Notes under the pieces: model-generated
What the model saw: the letters and a program-made list of their open reading frames with translations, nothing else
Database searches by the model: none
Told to the model about the DNA's origin: nothing
Program-made: the position numbers and the translations under genes
Shown here: piece by piece, positions 44,101 through 50,049 of the stretch
Layout: every line of letters begins with the position of its first letter
Numbering within the stretch: position 1 is the stretch's first letter
Assembly (NCBI RefSeq): GCF_954871325.1
Contig: NC_088777.1
Span: 32,961,366-33,025,365 of the forward strand
Direction of reading: 5' to 3'
Source of the DNA: Gordionus sp. m RMFG-2023
Lineage: Eukaryota > Nematomorpha > Gordioida > Chordodea > Parachordodidae
Length of the DNA stretch: 64,000 nucleotides

Positions 44101-45444
44101 ACATGAATTAAAAATACTTAGATGTAATGGTCAGTTGAATATAGACGCACGCACATCTTTTAAAAATAAAAGTCTAGAAAATATCCACAAACAGCAACAC
44201 CTTTTGTTAGTAGCTAACAATGCCTCAAGCTTAGCAATGTCCCCTACCAATAAAAATGCGACTTCTTTTGATAATAAAAGTAGTGAAGAGACAATGGAAG
44301 AAGGAAAGAATAATATAAATGGGAAACAAATTTATGGTAAAAGCAATAAGTCAAGGGAAATGGCCGAGGTGGATGGAAATGATGATTTATCTAACAGTAA
44401 AATGGCTCACCAAGAATTAGATAAGAGGGCAACTTTGTTTAGCGAATTGAAGTTTAAACTCAAGAAAAGAGAAGTTATAATTAATGATGATATTGCTCAA
44501 ACCCCAGAGCCAATATACGATAAAAGTAATAATATATGTATGCTAGCATTTCATATCTACAATAAAATTTCTGAAGGCTAATTTTTAAAAATATTTAATC
44601 GTATATTAAATTAAATTAGACAAAATTGAACAGATATTTGGGGACGAATAGAAATGTCCTGGATAAAAGTATCTCGGACCAAAAAAAGTGTAAAAAAGCA
44701 CTTCAATTTTCAAAAAGATTTAAAGGGTAACATTTTAAAATTACGCCATTTTTAAGCATTTGATCAAATTAAAATATTTTTGTCGATGTCTTCCTATTCA
44801 TGGGGTGTATTATTACGAGTCTTTTTGTCCAGGACATTTTTGTCAGTGATTCAATAATTGTGAGTGGTAGAATCTAAGAATGTGTTAATTTTATATAAAT
44901 AATTTAATTTTGAATTACATAAAAATATAGCTAAATATAAGAAAATGGGTCATATGATGGATAATTCAAAAAAACTTAATTTACTCAAGAAAGATCATAT
45001 GAACGATAAAATACCTTCGATGCCCCCCATTCCCCCTCCACTCCCGCCTGCTAATAAAACGTAAATAACATTAAATTTGCACAATGGGTAATTAATAATA
45101 TAGCAACGGTATAGTGGTTTTTTGATTTAGATGGCTACCACTTTTATATTTTTTTAAAATATTTTTTATCCTTTAGTTTCAATTTTATGATCTAAAATTT
45201 TAATTATACTTTTCAAAGACTCAGATTGACGAGCACAAATAATGACAAAATCCAAGATCTCGCAATTAAAGAGAACACCGAAATTGAAATAAAAGATTCT
45301 AAAATTATTAAGAACATTCGTTATGATAATCAAATAACACAAGCTAAAACGCCTATAATGCAACCCGCAAATGTTAAAAATATTACCCCAAATAAGCGTT
45401 TTAGCCTATTTTCTTCAAGTAAAACGTCCAAATTACGACTTTGA
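4557..45444 (+). CDS. BAIAP2-like: IRSp53/BAIAP2-like I-BAR and SH3 protein, 14 exons, 5' end outside the model
   Basis: Proposed exons: 4557-4622, 6069-6155, 7369-7602, 7995-8124, 19284-19460, 20604-20711, 30123-30219, 30566-30772, 30838-30934, 43476-43554, 43605-43726, 43946-44537, 44931-45060, 45219-45444. Every junction keeps phase and the sum is 2352 nt, giving 783 residues and a TGA stop. The order is the end of an I-BAR domain (KELDEYR, then AYKTEKDCY), a Ser/Asn-rich linker, an SH3 domain ending in GKEFPFSK (compare GWFPFS in IRSp53), a WH2-like stretch (LFSELKFKLKK) and polyproline (PPIPPPLPP). Family members bend membranes outward and link Rac/Cdc42 to actin filaments; that role here is inferred from homology. 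The first two thirds of the I-BAR domain and the start codon were not found and may lie before position 1 or in unrecognised exons. The join 30934 to 43476 is the weakest; the last five exons could be a separate gene. Introns reach 12.5 kb and are full of transposons. Confidence 0.6.
4623..6068. other. Intron of the IRSp53-like gene, unassigned repeats
   Basis: AT-rich. A GC-rich patch at about 4911-5040 (AGCCCGAACCGGC, AACCCGGCC) may be a decayed member of the GGCC MITE family. No coding sequence recognised in the rest. Confidence 0.3.
6740..7060. repeat. Dispersed repeat shared with about 14980-15020 and 16850-17170
   Basis: The stretch at 6685-6720 (AGCTCTTAATTTACTAAT) recurs at about 14988-15010, and the following AAGAAAAGTTTT ... 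AATAAATAGAATAAAATAGATAA block recurs with changes at 16970-17060. Copies are decayed and ends were not defined. Confidence 0.35.
8656..10290 (-). pseudogene. Tigger/pogo transposase with C-terminal PHD-like finger, broken
   Basis: Parts in order on the minus strand: helix-turn-helix region with RSNFMKYYKRYQESGIL (about 10270), CENP-B/Tc5-type HTH with WYLGFMSRNPTLSLRFPEAT (about 9990), first catalytic Asp in NMDETGL (about 9770), second in LLILDNHISHYS (about 9440), third in THKLQPLDRSVFGPLKK (about 9330), then a C-terminal region (9339-8854) with FKACGIYPLN. A PHD-like finger follows in another frame (CRMCHEWVHGTC ... CPKC, about 8740-8660). A small intron at about 10064-10110 (GTATAG ... 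TTTTTTAG) restores frame. At least three frameshifts or stops remain (for example between DGPSA and GVSNGSGW near 9560). The transposase cuts and pastes at TA; this copy cannot encode a full protein. Confidence 0.8.
10360..10680. repeat. 148-bp tandem repeat, left part
   Basis: GTTTAAGAATTACATAAAAT starts at 10443 and again at 10591, a spacing of 148. The unit is over 80% A+T. The array is cut by the LINE insertion and resumes at about 14391. Confidence 0.8.
11408..12866 (-). pseudogene. LINE reverse transcriptase, in three broken pieces
   Basis: Piece 12866-12246: KAAGADGIFAELWK, KDYKGIALIPVTLKMF, MIDLSQTFDSII (Asp of motif A, with SQTFDS where KAFDS is usual). Piece 12243-11938: LKQGCILSPNFFNVIMNDI and FLYYADDLCIL (catalytic Asp pair). 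Piece 11767-11408: connection region with IVPIFTYGLETW, INKCLRRI, LWNRSDI, ELLGHSLRHS. Stops and a frameshift separate the pieces. Confidence 0.8.
13138..14205 (-). pseudogene. LINE apurinic-type endonuclease domain
   Basis: Open for 355 codons; a likely true start is the ATG at 14124 before KIISLNIRSLN. Endonuclease motifs in order: NIRSLN, LLQETHLK (Glu of the active site), AGVAIMIHNKL, NIYAPHND, ILAGDFIASVG, QIDFFIIS, FTDHYPLG (Asp-His pair). GDFI replaces the usual GDFN, changing a conserved catalytic Asn. It nicks target DNA to prime reverse transcription. The frame ends at a stop at 13138 before the reverse transcriptase. Confidence 0.8.
14391..14705. repeat. 148-bp tandem repeat, right part
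   Basis: Unit starts at 14535 and 14683 (spacing 148), with a partial copy from 14391. It continues the array of 10360-10680 within the Tigger element. Confidence 0.8.
15340..16090. other. Intron sequence with a C-homopolymer
   Basis: A tract of about 20 C lies at 15414-15436. Otherwise AT-rich without recognisable coding sequence. Confidence 0.4.
16091..16282. mobile_element. Palindromic MITE, copy 1 (GGACAGAAATGTC ends)
   Basis: Left CGGACAGAAA...CCAAAAGACACCG and right inverse (GTCTTTTGTC ... GACATTTCTGTCCG). The centre shares TTTTAAAATTAC and TTTTTAAGCATTT with the copy at about 44643. No coding sequence. Confidence 0.55.
17968..18135. mobile_element. Short TIR element (TTGTTAAACGGCT ends)
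   Basis: Left CTTGTTAAACGGCT and right AGCCGTTTACCAACACTAG form an inverted pair. The left side carries a duplicated GGCTCTTTTAAAAAC. Related ends occur at about 47080-47260 and 49105-49245 (TTGTTAAAAAGCC ... GCTTTTTAACAAG). Confidence 0.45.
18699..19066. mobile_element. GGCC-rich hAT-like MITE with perfect 8-bp duplication
   Basis: 368 bp between perfect ATGTCTAC repeats (18691-18698 and 19067-19074). Ends TAGTGATATGCA and GGATCTCTA; subterminal GGCCCGGCCCGAA blocks in inverted orientation; AT-rich centre shared with copies at 36437-36794 and 54341-54583. It lies in a second GGCC-rich repeat, with flanking patches at 18400-18460 and 19150-19165. Confidence 0.8.
19284..20711 (+). CDS. Ser/Asn-rich linker exons of the IRSp53-like gene
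   Basis: Exons 19284-19460 and 20604-20711. The first receives one base from the previous exon (A+AT = Asn) and leaves one base, joined to AA to make Glu; the second leaves G, joined to GA at 30123 to make Gly. The peptide is hydrophilic, with Asn, Ser and Arg (for example STSSSQSSRR), as expected for the disordered linker between I-BAR and SH3. No catalytic motif is seen. The acceptor of the first exon (ACAAAAAG) lacks a clear pyrimidine tract, so its exact edge is uncertain, but the downstream frame stays open to a GTACCT donor. The intron between them, 19461-20603, holds a degraded GGCC-type MITE. Confidence 0.5.
19753..20192. mobile_element. Related GGCC-type MITE, decayed
   Basis: Left TAGAGATCTGCAG and right TGCAGATCTTTA inverted ends, with GAGCCGGGC and GACCGGGCCGAG near the right end. 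The interior differs from the copies at 18699 and 36437. No target duplication recognised. Confidence 0.5.
20995..21990 (+). mobile_element. Internally deleted hAT remnant with zinc-finger N-terminus
   Basis: 21275-21460 encodes YKCLINNCTWHNI...DHIRRRHGG, a Cys/Cys-His/His finger also seen at the start of the hAT at 56646. 21660-21830 encodes a hAT tail (IKTRLRSTMKDPFLNNLTIL). The transposase core is missing. G-rich stretches at 20999-21008 and 21942-21970 lie near the presumed ends. Confidence 0.55.
21995..23190. other. Intron sequence without recognised features
   Basis: AT-rich; a short duplicated phrase near 22745-22785 (AGCATATCATATTAGAGTC-like) is the only local repetition noticed. Confidence 0.3.
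23190..23275 (-). pseudogene. tRNA-like sequence (decayed tRNA or SINE head)
   Basis: On the minus strand: GTTGGTGCATGC (A-box-like), anticodon-arm-like CGACTTTGAA, and TGTGGTTCGACTC (B-box-like) in tRNA order and spacing. The T and anticodon stems do not pair well, so it is not a working tRNA. The TTG read from the loop would suggest Gln but is unreliable. Confidence 0.35.
23340..24810. mobile_element. Foldback-type element: long inverted repeats made of tandem units
   Basis: Outer tips are inverse copies: GACGGGGTTGAAGGGTAATTA on the left, TAATTACCCCTCAACCCC on the right, followed inward by AGAAAAAGAGGTAAAATTGTTG and its inverse. Each arm holds tandem copies of a 227-237-bp unit (TCTGCAAAAAAAATTTCAGGCCAATGTCTAG-type phrase; right arm near 24040, 24311, 24538; left arm inverse near 23590 and 23815). 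A spacer of about 165 bp lies in the middle. No coding sequence beyond short frames through the repeats. Arms composed of tandem repeats are the hallmark of Foldback transposons. Confidence 0.65.
24912..27192 (+). mobile_element. hAT transposon with CAGGGCCGTAGCCA ends
   Basis: Ends CAGGGCCGTAGCCACGAGG and CCTGGCTACGGCCCTG. Flanks GAGTTATG and GAAATATG match at 6 of 8 positions. Plus-strand remains of a ZMYM/DUF4371-type transposase: YTSPQIQNEVISIMADMVLE (about 25560) and SAESITNYILKQLNEL (about 25795). Later parts carry multiple stops and frameshifts. A C tract at 25022-25037 lies near the left end. Confidence 0.75.
27193..29080. other. Intron sequence, nothing recognised
   Basis: AT-rich without open frames of note. 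Part of the 9.4-kb intron between the linker and SH3 exons. Confidence 0.3.
29085..29560 (+). mobile_element. Probable hAT remnant
   Basis: Decayed reading on the plus strand gives YYRQIYHKVLDHPIASIKNH and, farther on, LLTISVNVC, which resemble the LDxxIxxLxxRF and LLTLPVTSC segments preceding the hAT dimerisation domain. Frames change several times; ends not found. Confidence 0.35.
30123..30934 (+). CDS. SH3-domain exons of the IRSp53-like gene
   Basis: Exons 30123-30219, 30566-30772 and 30838-30934 with GTAAGT donors at the first two. They encode a recognisable SH3 domain: KLYVKALFSYNPND (first strand, ALYDY-like motif), a long acidic RT loop, LLHLKREDIIEIV, then NNNGWRFGRNIQNGK and EFPFSKPECV. 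The single aromatic GW with FG and the FPFS ending resemble the IRSp53 SH3 (DGWHYGE, WFPFSY) more than a generic WWxG SH3. SH3 domains bind proline-rich peptides; in IRSp53 the partners are WAVE and Mena. If the GTACCC donor at 30935 is not used, the frame stays open to a stop at 31013-31015, giving an alternative C terminus. An ATG at 30140 lies inside the first exon, but an acceptor directly precedes this exon, so it is probably internal. Confidence 0.75.
31648..31881 (-). CDS. Small open frame with a signal-like N-terminus, doubtful
   Basis: 77 codons, starting with a hydrophobic stretch (IIFILFNMFIGVS) followed by a polar body with EEYLVNKNVMGNSGGN. Composition is better than random shadows, but no family is recognised. 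A TTTTTTAG and a TTTATAG acceptor precede and fall within its start, so it could be an exon of something else. It lies antisense in the IRSp53-like intron. Confidence 0.2.
   Translation of the reverse strand: MYLYIIFILFNMFIGVSKEISNSQDNYLREKCVSEYFKLDMGKFIGFPVEEYLVNKNVMGNSGGNIIYNHICCRQIY
32674..34984. mobile_element. TIR element carrying two classes of tandem repeats, non-coding
   Basis: Tips AGTGTTGTTAAA and inverse TTTAACAACACT, with CCCCT on both sides (32669-32673 and 34985-34989). Just inside, inverted subterminal arrays of GTCGACTCAAGTCGTGAACT-like units (32700-32960; 34845-34975). The centre is a tandem array of about 12 units. The tip is close to the CAGAGTTGTTAA tip of the hATs at 2051 and 53016, but a 5-bp rather than 8-bp duplication is seen. 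Confidence 0.7.
33250..34635. repeat. Tandem array, about 118-bp units with TGACAATTGTCA palindrome
   Basis: The palindrome TGACAATTGTCA and close variants recur near 33251, 33371, 33491, 33604, 33721, 33839, 33958, 34066, 34173, 34272, 34391, 34509 and 34594. Common spacing is 117-119, with shorter units of 85-113. Units share GTAAAAATATATATTGTAAA and AAATTTCAGTGAAGATGTAC. Middle copies are the most alike. Confidence 0.85.
35400..36050 (-). mobile_element. Gypsy-like integrase fossil, broken
   Basis: Minus-strand remains of a retroviral-type integrase core and the zinc-binding segment before it, closest in pattern to Ty3/Gypsy elements or their domesticated GIN relatives. Broken at several points and apparently old. 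No long terminal repeats were recognised around it; a further weak integrase-like phrase near 32560-32590 may belong to the same element, which would then have been split by the TIR element at 32674-34984. Confidence 0.5.
36437..36794. mobile_element. GGCC-rich hAT-like MITE, second copy
   Basis: 358 bp, ends TAGTGATCTGCA and TGCAGATCTCTA, subterminal GGCCCGGCCCGACC and its inverse. Centre nearly identical in plan to 18699-19066 (ATTTTTATAATTACTCAAAATAAA). Flanks ATGCAGAT and ATGCACCA share only the first five bases. Confidence 0.75.
36800..37740. other. Intron sequence, nothing recognised
   Basis: AT-rich, no coding or repeat structure recognised. Confidence 0.3.
37745..39064 (-). mobile_element. 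hAT remnant, minus strand
   Basis: Minus strand reading at about 37900-37770 gives FPQLKFLLIQYNTTLTSSEP followed by VERMFTTVNVVLCAKHSCLS, a clear hAT dimerisation segment. Upstream remains run to about 38600 with several breaks. A hAT-like tip GTAATGACGTTACTG ends at 39064, with several GCGTTAC motifs inside it at 38955-39020. The other end was not found. Confidence 0.55.
39300..41236 (+). mobile_element. hAT transposon (BED-type) with perfect 8-bp target duplication
   Basis: Perfect GTTATACT on both sides (39292-39299; 41237-41244). Ends TAGACCTGTGCGC and the inverse of TAGATCTGTACGC, with GCCGCC-rich subterminal sequence (GCGCCGCCGGC). Plus-strand transposase remains: MPDYIYCEPCLKLG (about 39712), NCPTRWTSILIMLESV (about 40035), LFDPRFQNLKIVSEYL (about 40405), and IPVTSIPSERFFSIAGLIL (about 40720). 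Many stops and frameshifts. Confidence 0.85.
41245..43475. other. Intron sequence, nothing firm recognised
   Basis: AT-rich; short GGAAAATAATTC/GGGGAA motifs repeat loosely at 42170-42420. No coding sequence recognised. Confidence 0.3.
43476..45444 (+). CDS. C-terminal exons with WH2-like segment and polyproline
   Basis: Exons 43476-43554, 43605-43726, 43946-44537, 44931-45060 and 45219-45444, all phase-compatible (1, 0, 1, 2). The 592-nt exon is Asn/Lys/Ser-rich and carries DKRATLFSELKFKLKKREV, which resembles a WH2 actin-binding motif (LLxxIxxGxxLKKV) but lacks the Gly. The next exon carries MPPIPPPLPP, a possible SH3 or profilin ligand. The last ends in a basic stretch (FSLFSSSKTSKLRL). 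WH2 and polyproline C-terminal to SH3 fit BAIAP2L/MIM-type proteins, which is the argument for joining these exons to the SH3 exons 12.5 kb upstream. They could instead be a separate actin-related gene whose start was not found. The intron 44538-44930 contains a MITE. Confidence 0.5.
44643..44850. mobile_element. Palindromic MITE, copy 2, inside an intron of the IRSp53-like gene
   Basis: AAATGTCCTGGATAAAA on the left faces TTTTTGTCCAGGACATTTTT on the right. Interior TTTTAAAATTACGCCATTTT matches the copy at 16091-16282. It occupies more than half of the 393-bp intron 44538-44930. Confidence 0.6.
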
Positions 45445-45507
45445 AAAAATATAGATAAATAATAAACATTCATATTTTACATAAACTATATAAGTACACG
45501 GAATCTA

Positions 45508-45513
45508 AATAAA
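45508..45513 (+). promoter_or_regulatory. Candidate polyadenylation signal AATAAA
   Basis: AATAAA lies 64 bases after the TGA of the IRSp53-like gene. In a genome this AT-rich the hexamer is common by chance; its position just downstream of the stop is the only support. Confidence 0.3.
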
Positions 45514-48500
45514 AATACATCGTCACGATGAATTGAATTAGTTATGAATTACTTAATTTATATTATAAGTTTTAAAACTGATAGATTTATATGTATGAAT
45601 TAACATCCTCTAAATAGTTAATATCTATTCATATATATTTAGTAAAATAAAAATTTTAGTGAGGGCCTCCTTTGATAGTATTTTTGTCCATTTTGGTCAA
45701 AACGGGCGACATCATTATTAATACGGATTTTTATGCAGGAATTTATTCTATTTATGCATTTAATTAATATATCAGAATAATTCCAAGTAATATTTTTAAA
45801 CAATTAAGATATAATTTTAATTTACAACTATTAAATGGACCAATCAGAAAAGTGGACGAATTTACAATCAAGTGACTACGATTATAGTTAGGCAAATCAA
45901 ATTTTAATCATAACAGCTGTTTTGCAAAAATTTCAAAAATGAAAACACTAGTTAAACTTAATTGCTATTCAAAAATACATTTAAAAATGAGTAATAATCC
46001 CATATTAATCCGAATTATGATATTTCGCAACAACAATTACATAATGATGATAAAAAAGAAGACAGAATAAATCATAAACAACCAATAAATAAATTAATCC
46101 CTCCTATTTATCAATATTTCCTGTTGGAACCATTTTAGACATACTGGATGTTATGCATACTGCACCAAAATTTAAAAAATATTGTTGTATTTGCAATAAT
46201 TCAATTAATTAATGCTATTTAATTATAATTTACCTTAAATTCGGGGCTTATAACTATGATAACAATACAAATAATGTGTATTTATTTATCTATTGGAAAC
46301 ATATTTACATTAATATAATTTACTTGTTAGGTTATAAAAAAAATAATGTGTAAATTATAAAATAGATAGTTTTTATAGTATATTTACATAATCGAAAATT
46401 AATTTAATAATAATCTTAGGTATTAATGAGATAGGACTTCTAATTTTTGGATCAATTTTGTCAATCTTTTTCTCAAATAAAGTACTTTGCATTCTTGTTT
46501 TTTAATATCCTCATCTAAAGCTTCATAAGGCTATATTATCATAATAATGAAAAAATATATTGAGTTTTTAAAGCATTATTTATTATATTATCAGAATTAT
46601 CCAATCCCCATGCATCAGGAGCGAAACCAACCACCCCCCCCCCCATAGCAAATTTGACTGTTTTCATAAATATCATTTAAAGCTAATAAAATTTTTATCA
46701 CCCCCCTTCCTCCCAGTCAAAATTTTGCAAATATTTGAATAACAATTTTCCAACATAAAACTTAATTTTTTTTTAAAAAAAATTTCATTTCCTTGTGAGT
46801 ATATTTTTTAAAATTCAATTTTTTATTAAAATTCATATGCAAATATGATAAAATATTATTATTTAAAAATTAACATTATAATATAGAGAATATAATAAAA
46901 TATGTCATATATCAGTTTAAGTTAAAAAAAAGATTGTTCCTTTTATTAATTTATTATTATGAAATTATTTATAAAAAAAATATAAATTAAACTATTTTTG
47001 TTACATTATCTGCCATAAGAAAAGGATTTTAAAATATCTAACAAGTTATATTCGGCCTGTGTTGTCGGCTCGATTTACACAATCTTTAAAAACGGTTAAC
47101 TCAAAATTTTGTCCAAAAGTAAATTACTCAAGTTTATTTATTTTGCCCACAATATGGCAGAAAGGTTAGGACTTCTATTGGCGAAATTTCGAGGCTTAGG
47201 TAATATTATTTTGGCCAAAATCTTGATGTAGCCTTTATAAAAATCAGCCAAATGGAGGTGTTATACAACACTACACATTCATCCATAAACAAAATATTTT
47301 TAATGATATTATTAACTTTTGGAGAATAGAATTAACAAAATATATTATATCATTCGTGAAAATTTTTTTAAAGAAAATACTGATATTTTTATAACATTGG
47401 TTCAAGATAGATGGTTAATAAAAATCAATATAAATATCGGATCGGTTTTTTAGTAATATCGGAAAAAATCGGATCGGATTGGTGAAAAATTTGTGGATTG
47501 GCACAGTCTTCCATTAAATAAATATTATTTGTTATATATTTTTTTCGGTACAAATAAAGCAAATAGGCCGTGTCCTGGTTTGACATTACTTAACAGCCAG
47601 CAATATAGCTACGATTAAATGCCTAAAAAAGATAAAAAAACGAAAAGAACAAAACTAAAAAAATACAATAAATAATAATGCCACTAAATACTATAAAAAA
47701 ATCAAAATATGGTGTCCTAGCCTAAAAGTTCTGTCAATGTTAAACAGCATTAAGTATCAAGATTATGTCGAACCAGAGCACAGCCATATGCTATAAATCT
47801 AAATATCCTCCTTCTTAGGCTGTTTAACAGACGAATGTTTAGAAATAAGTGGCCTAACCTTTATTTCCTATTTCTTTTAATTTTATATTTCATAAGTTAA
47901 TTATAAATGCAAAATATCTAAAATGACAATATTGATTAATGTTATTAAGTAACTAGTTATATTTTTATGAAAAATAATTGTAAATAGTTACTACTTTTTT
48001 TATATGTTAAATAATATTATATTATGTTTTTATGATGATTTTCCCAAATTAAAATTACTGTTTATTAAATATTAGTGTAGGAAAGCTTATTTTGGAAGAA
48101 AAACTAGCATACCTTTAAACACATCAAAATAAAATTTATTAAGCTCAAATTTTTATGAAAAATAAATACTATAATATAACATTTATTTGGTATATTTTTA
48201 CACAGCTCAATTATTTCTTTATTTAAATTGTGTTTTCATTTAATTTATTTTTATTTTAAATAATGAAATATTATATTAAGAAAAATTATTGGCCCTATAA
48301 AGTAACATGTAATGTAACTAGAATGGTGACTAGTTACTTTTCAAGAGTATTGCATAATATATATACTACATAAACATTCTTATTTTTGGTATCACAATAG
48401 GGTTAGCTAATAAAAATCTATTTGAATTAAATCAAAGTAGTTTGTTAAATTCAAGGTTGTGAGCCCTCTTTCTAAAAAGGATTCTGGTTCAGTAAAATGT

Positions 48501-49624
48501 CTCTGAATCCTGGGGGTCAGGGGTTGCAGTCTAGAAAAATAAGACTTATAAAATTTATTTTACTATATTTAGCATTTACCATAAAAATAATTTTATCATA
48601 ATTGCAATAATATAATTTAAAAAATAATATTCTATTTGTTTTAAGAGAATCATCATGATTATTCCAAAATCTAGTTGTTAAAATTAAAAGATGGATTTTA
48701 GTGTTTTAACTTTCATTGTGCATTGCAACTTTTAATATGTACTTGATATTGGTATTTGAATTTAATTGCTAAGATAACTAGTTTTCCTAACGATTCCTAA
48801 ATTTGGAATACACTCCATATGATGAAAATACTCTACTGAAGCTTTGATTGTTTATGAATTAAATGCTCCAGCTAACCACTATCATTTATTTTTATTTCTG
48901 AAAACATAATTTTATTAAACGGGTTAGATCTAGCTTGAAATTTTATCATGATTTAAAATATTATAATGTTGATTTTCAGGATGGTGGATTATAAAAGCAA
49001 CCATATAATAATAATTAAATAATAAAGTAATCTAATTTAGATATAATTAATCTTTTTTTAATTTTGTCTAATAACCTAACAATTTAAAAATGATTAGATT
49101 GCTAGATTGTTAAAAAGCCTGATATTAAGATTTTAGCAATAATAAATTTATGTAAACCTTAAGATTTTGCTAAAATCTCGAGATCTACAAAATATTTTTT
49201 TGGCTAAAATCTACGCGAAACTAGCTTTTTAACAAGCCTAAATATAAATCATAAAATAAAAACAATTAAAAATATCGGATCGGGATTTTCAATATCGGCA
49301 CAACCCTAATTTAATGTATAAGTTTTTCTTTCTTTTAAATAGGGTGCCCTAGTTCAAAATCTGATAAGCCTGGGCTAAACAGTGGCATAATGTTGACTAA
49401 ATATCTAATTTTTTTATGAGGTTAATTATCATATATAAACATTGATGTTTAATATTTAAAGTATAGGCCAATACGATACTAATGACTAGCGTGAGTATCT
49501 GTGCAATACTTATAACAACTAGCCTACCTTAGCAAACTAATGTTCAACAATAAACTCCACTATTACTCTCAACTTAGAAACATTAGCTTACAAAATCAAA
49601 TTTCAAGCTGGAACCCAAAAAAAT
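45514..49624. other. Intergenic region between convergent host genes
   Basis: Holds decayed MITEs only: a C tract at 46628-46642, an inverted pair at 47080-47260, GATCGG-rich hAT-like tips at 47435-47500 and 49270-49310 (ATCGGATCGG ... CGGCACA), and a short TIR element at 49105-49245. No gene recognised. Confidence 0.4.
47566..47785. mobile_element. Short TIR element (GGCCGTGTCCTGG ends)
   Basis: GGCCGTGTCCTGGTTTGACA on the left pairs with the inverse TGTCGAACCAGAGCACAGCC on the right. About 220 bp, non-coding. Target duplication not clear. Confidence 0.5.
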
Positions 49625-50049
49625 TCAAATAAAATTTTTTAATATGTTCCTTCTTACAAACCCAATTAGAGTTTTTCTTAAGTATCTAAATTTTACCTTG
49701 TTTTTAAATTTATAGTTAAAAAATTTACGTTTTAGCTGAATATATATTTTTTTCTTAATCAAATTAACAAATATTAAATAAACTTCGATAAGTGGCTGAT
49801 TTGAGTCGACAAAAGAGAGACATGCCAAAGTAGTGTCTGCTTTAATTGTTTCATAACCATTCATATTTCCATCGATATTTAATTCATGTTTTTTTTTGGT
49901 CATAACGTGCTGATATATTTTCCTTTGGCCTACCACTGGTAAAAATTTCCAAGTGTTCATGTGAAGATGAGAAGATATATCTCGAAATAAAGAAGAATCT
50001 TGGCTACCTATTTCATCCTTGAAAGAAGTTTGAATGGAAGGTAATATGG
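49625..50049 (-). CDS. MBD2/3 terminal exon with coiled-coil end
   Basis: 425 nt after acceptor ACAAAAG; two bases complete an Ala codon from the previous exon and the frame ends at a stop at 49625. About 140 residues: SSLFRDISSHLH, PVVGQ, QPLIEVYL and a long basic tail of about 50 residues, rich in Lys, Arg, Phe and Ile where vertebrate MBD2/3 is acidic. Placement in MBD2/3 depends on motif order and phase match; each motif alone would be weak. Confidence 0.6.
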
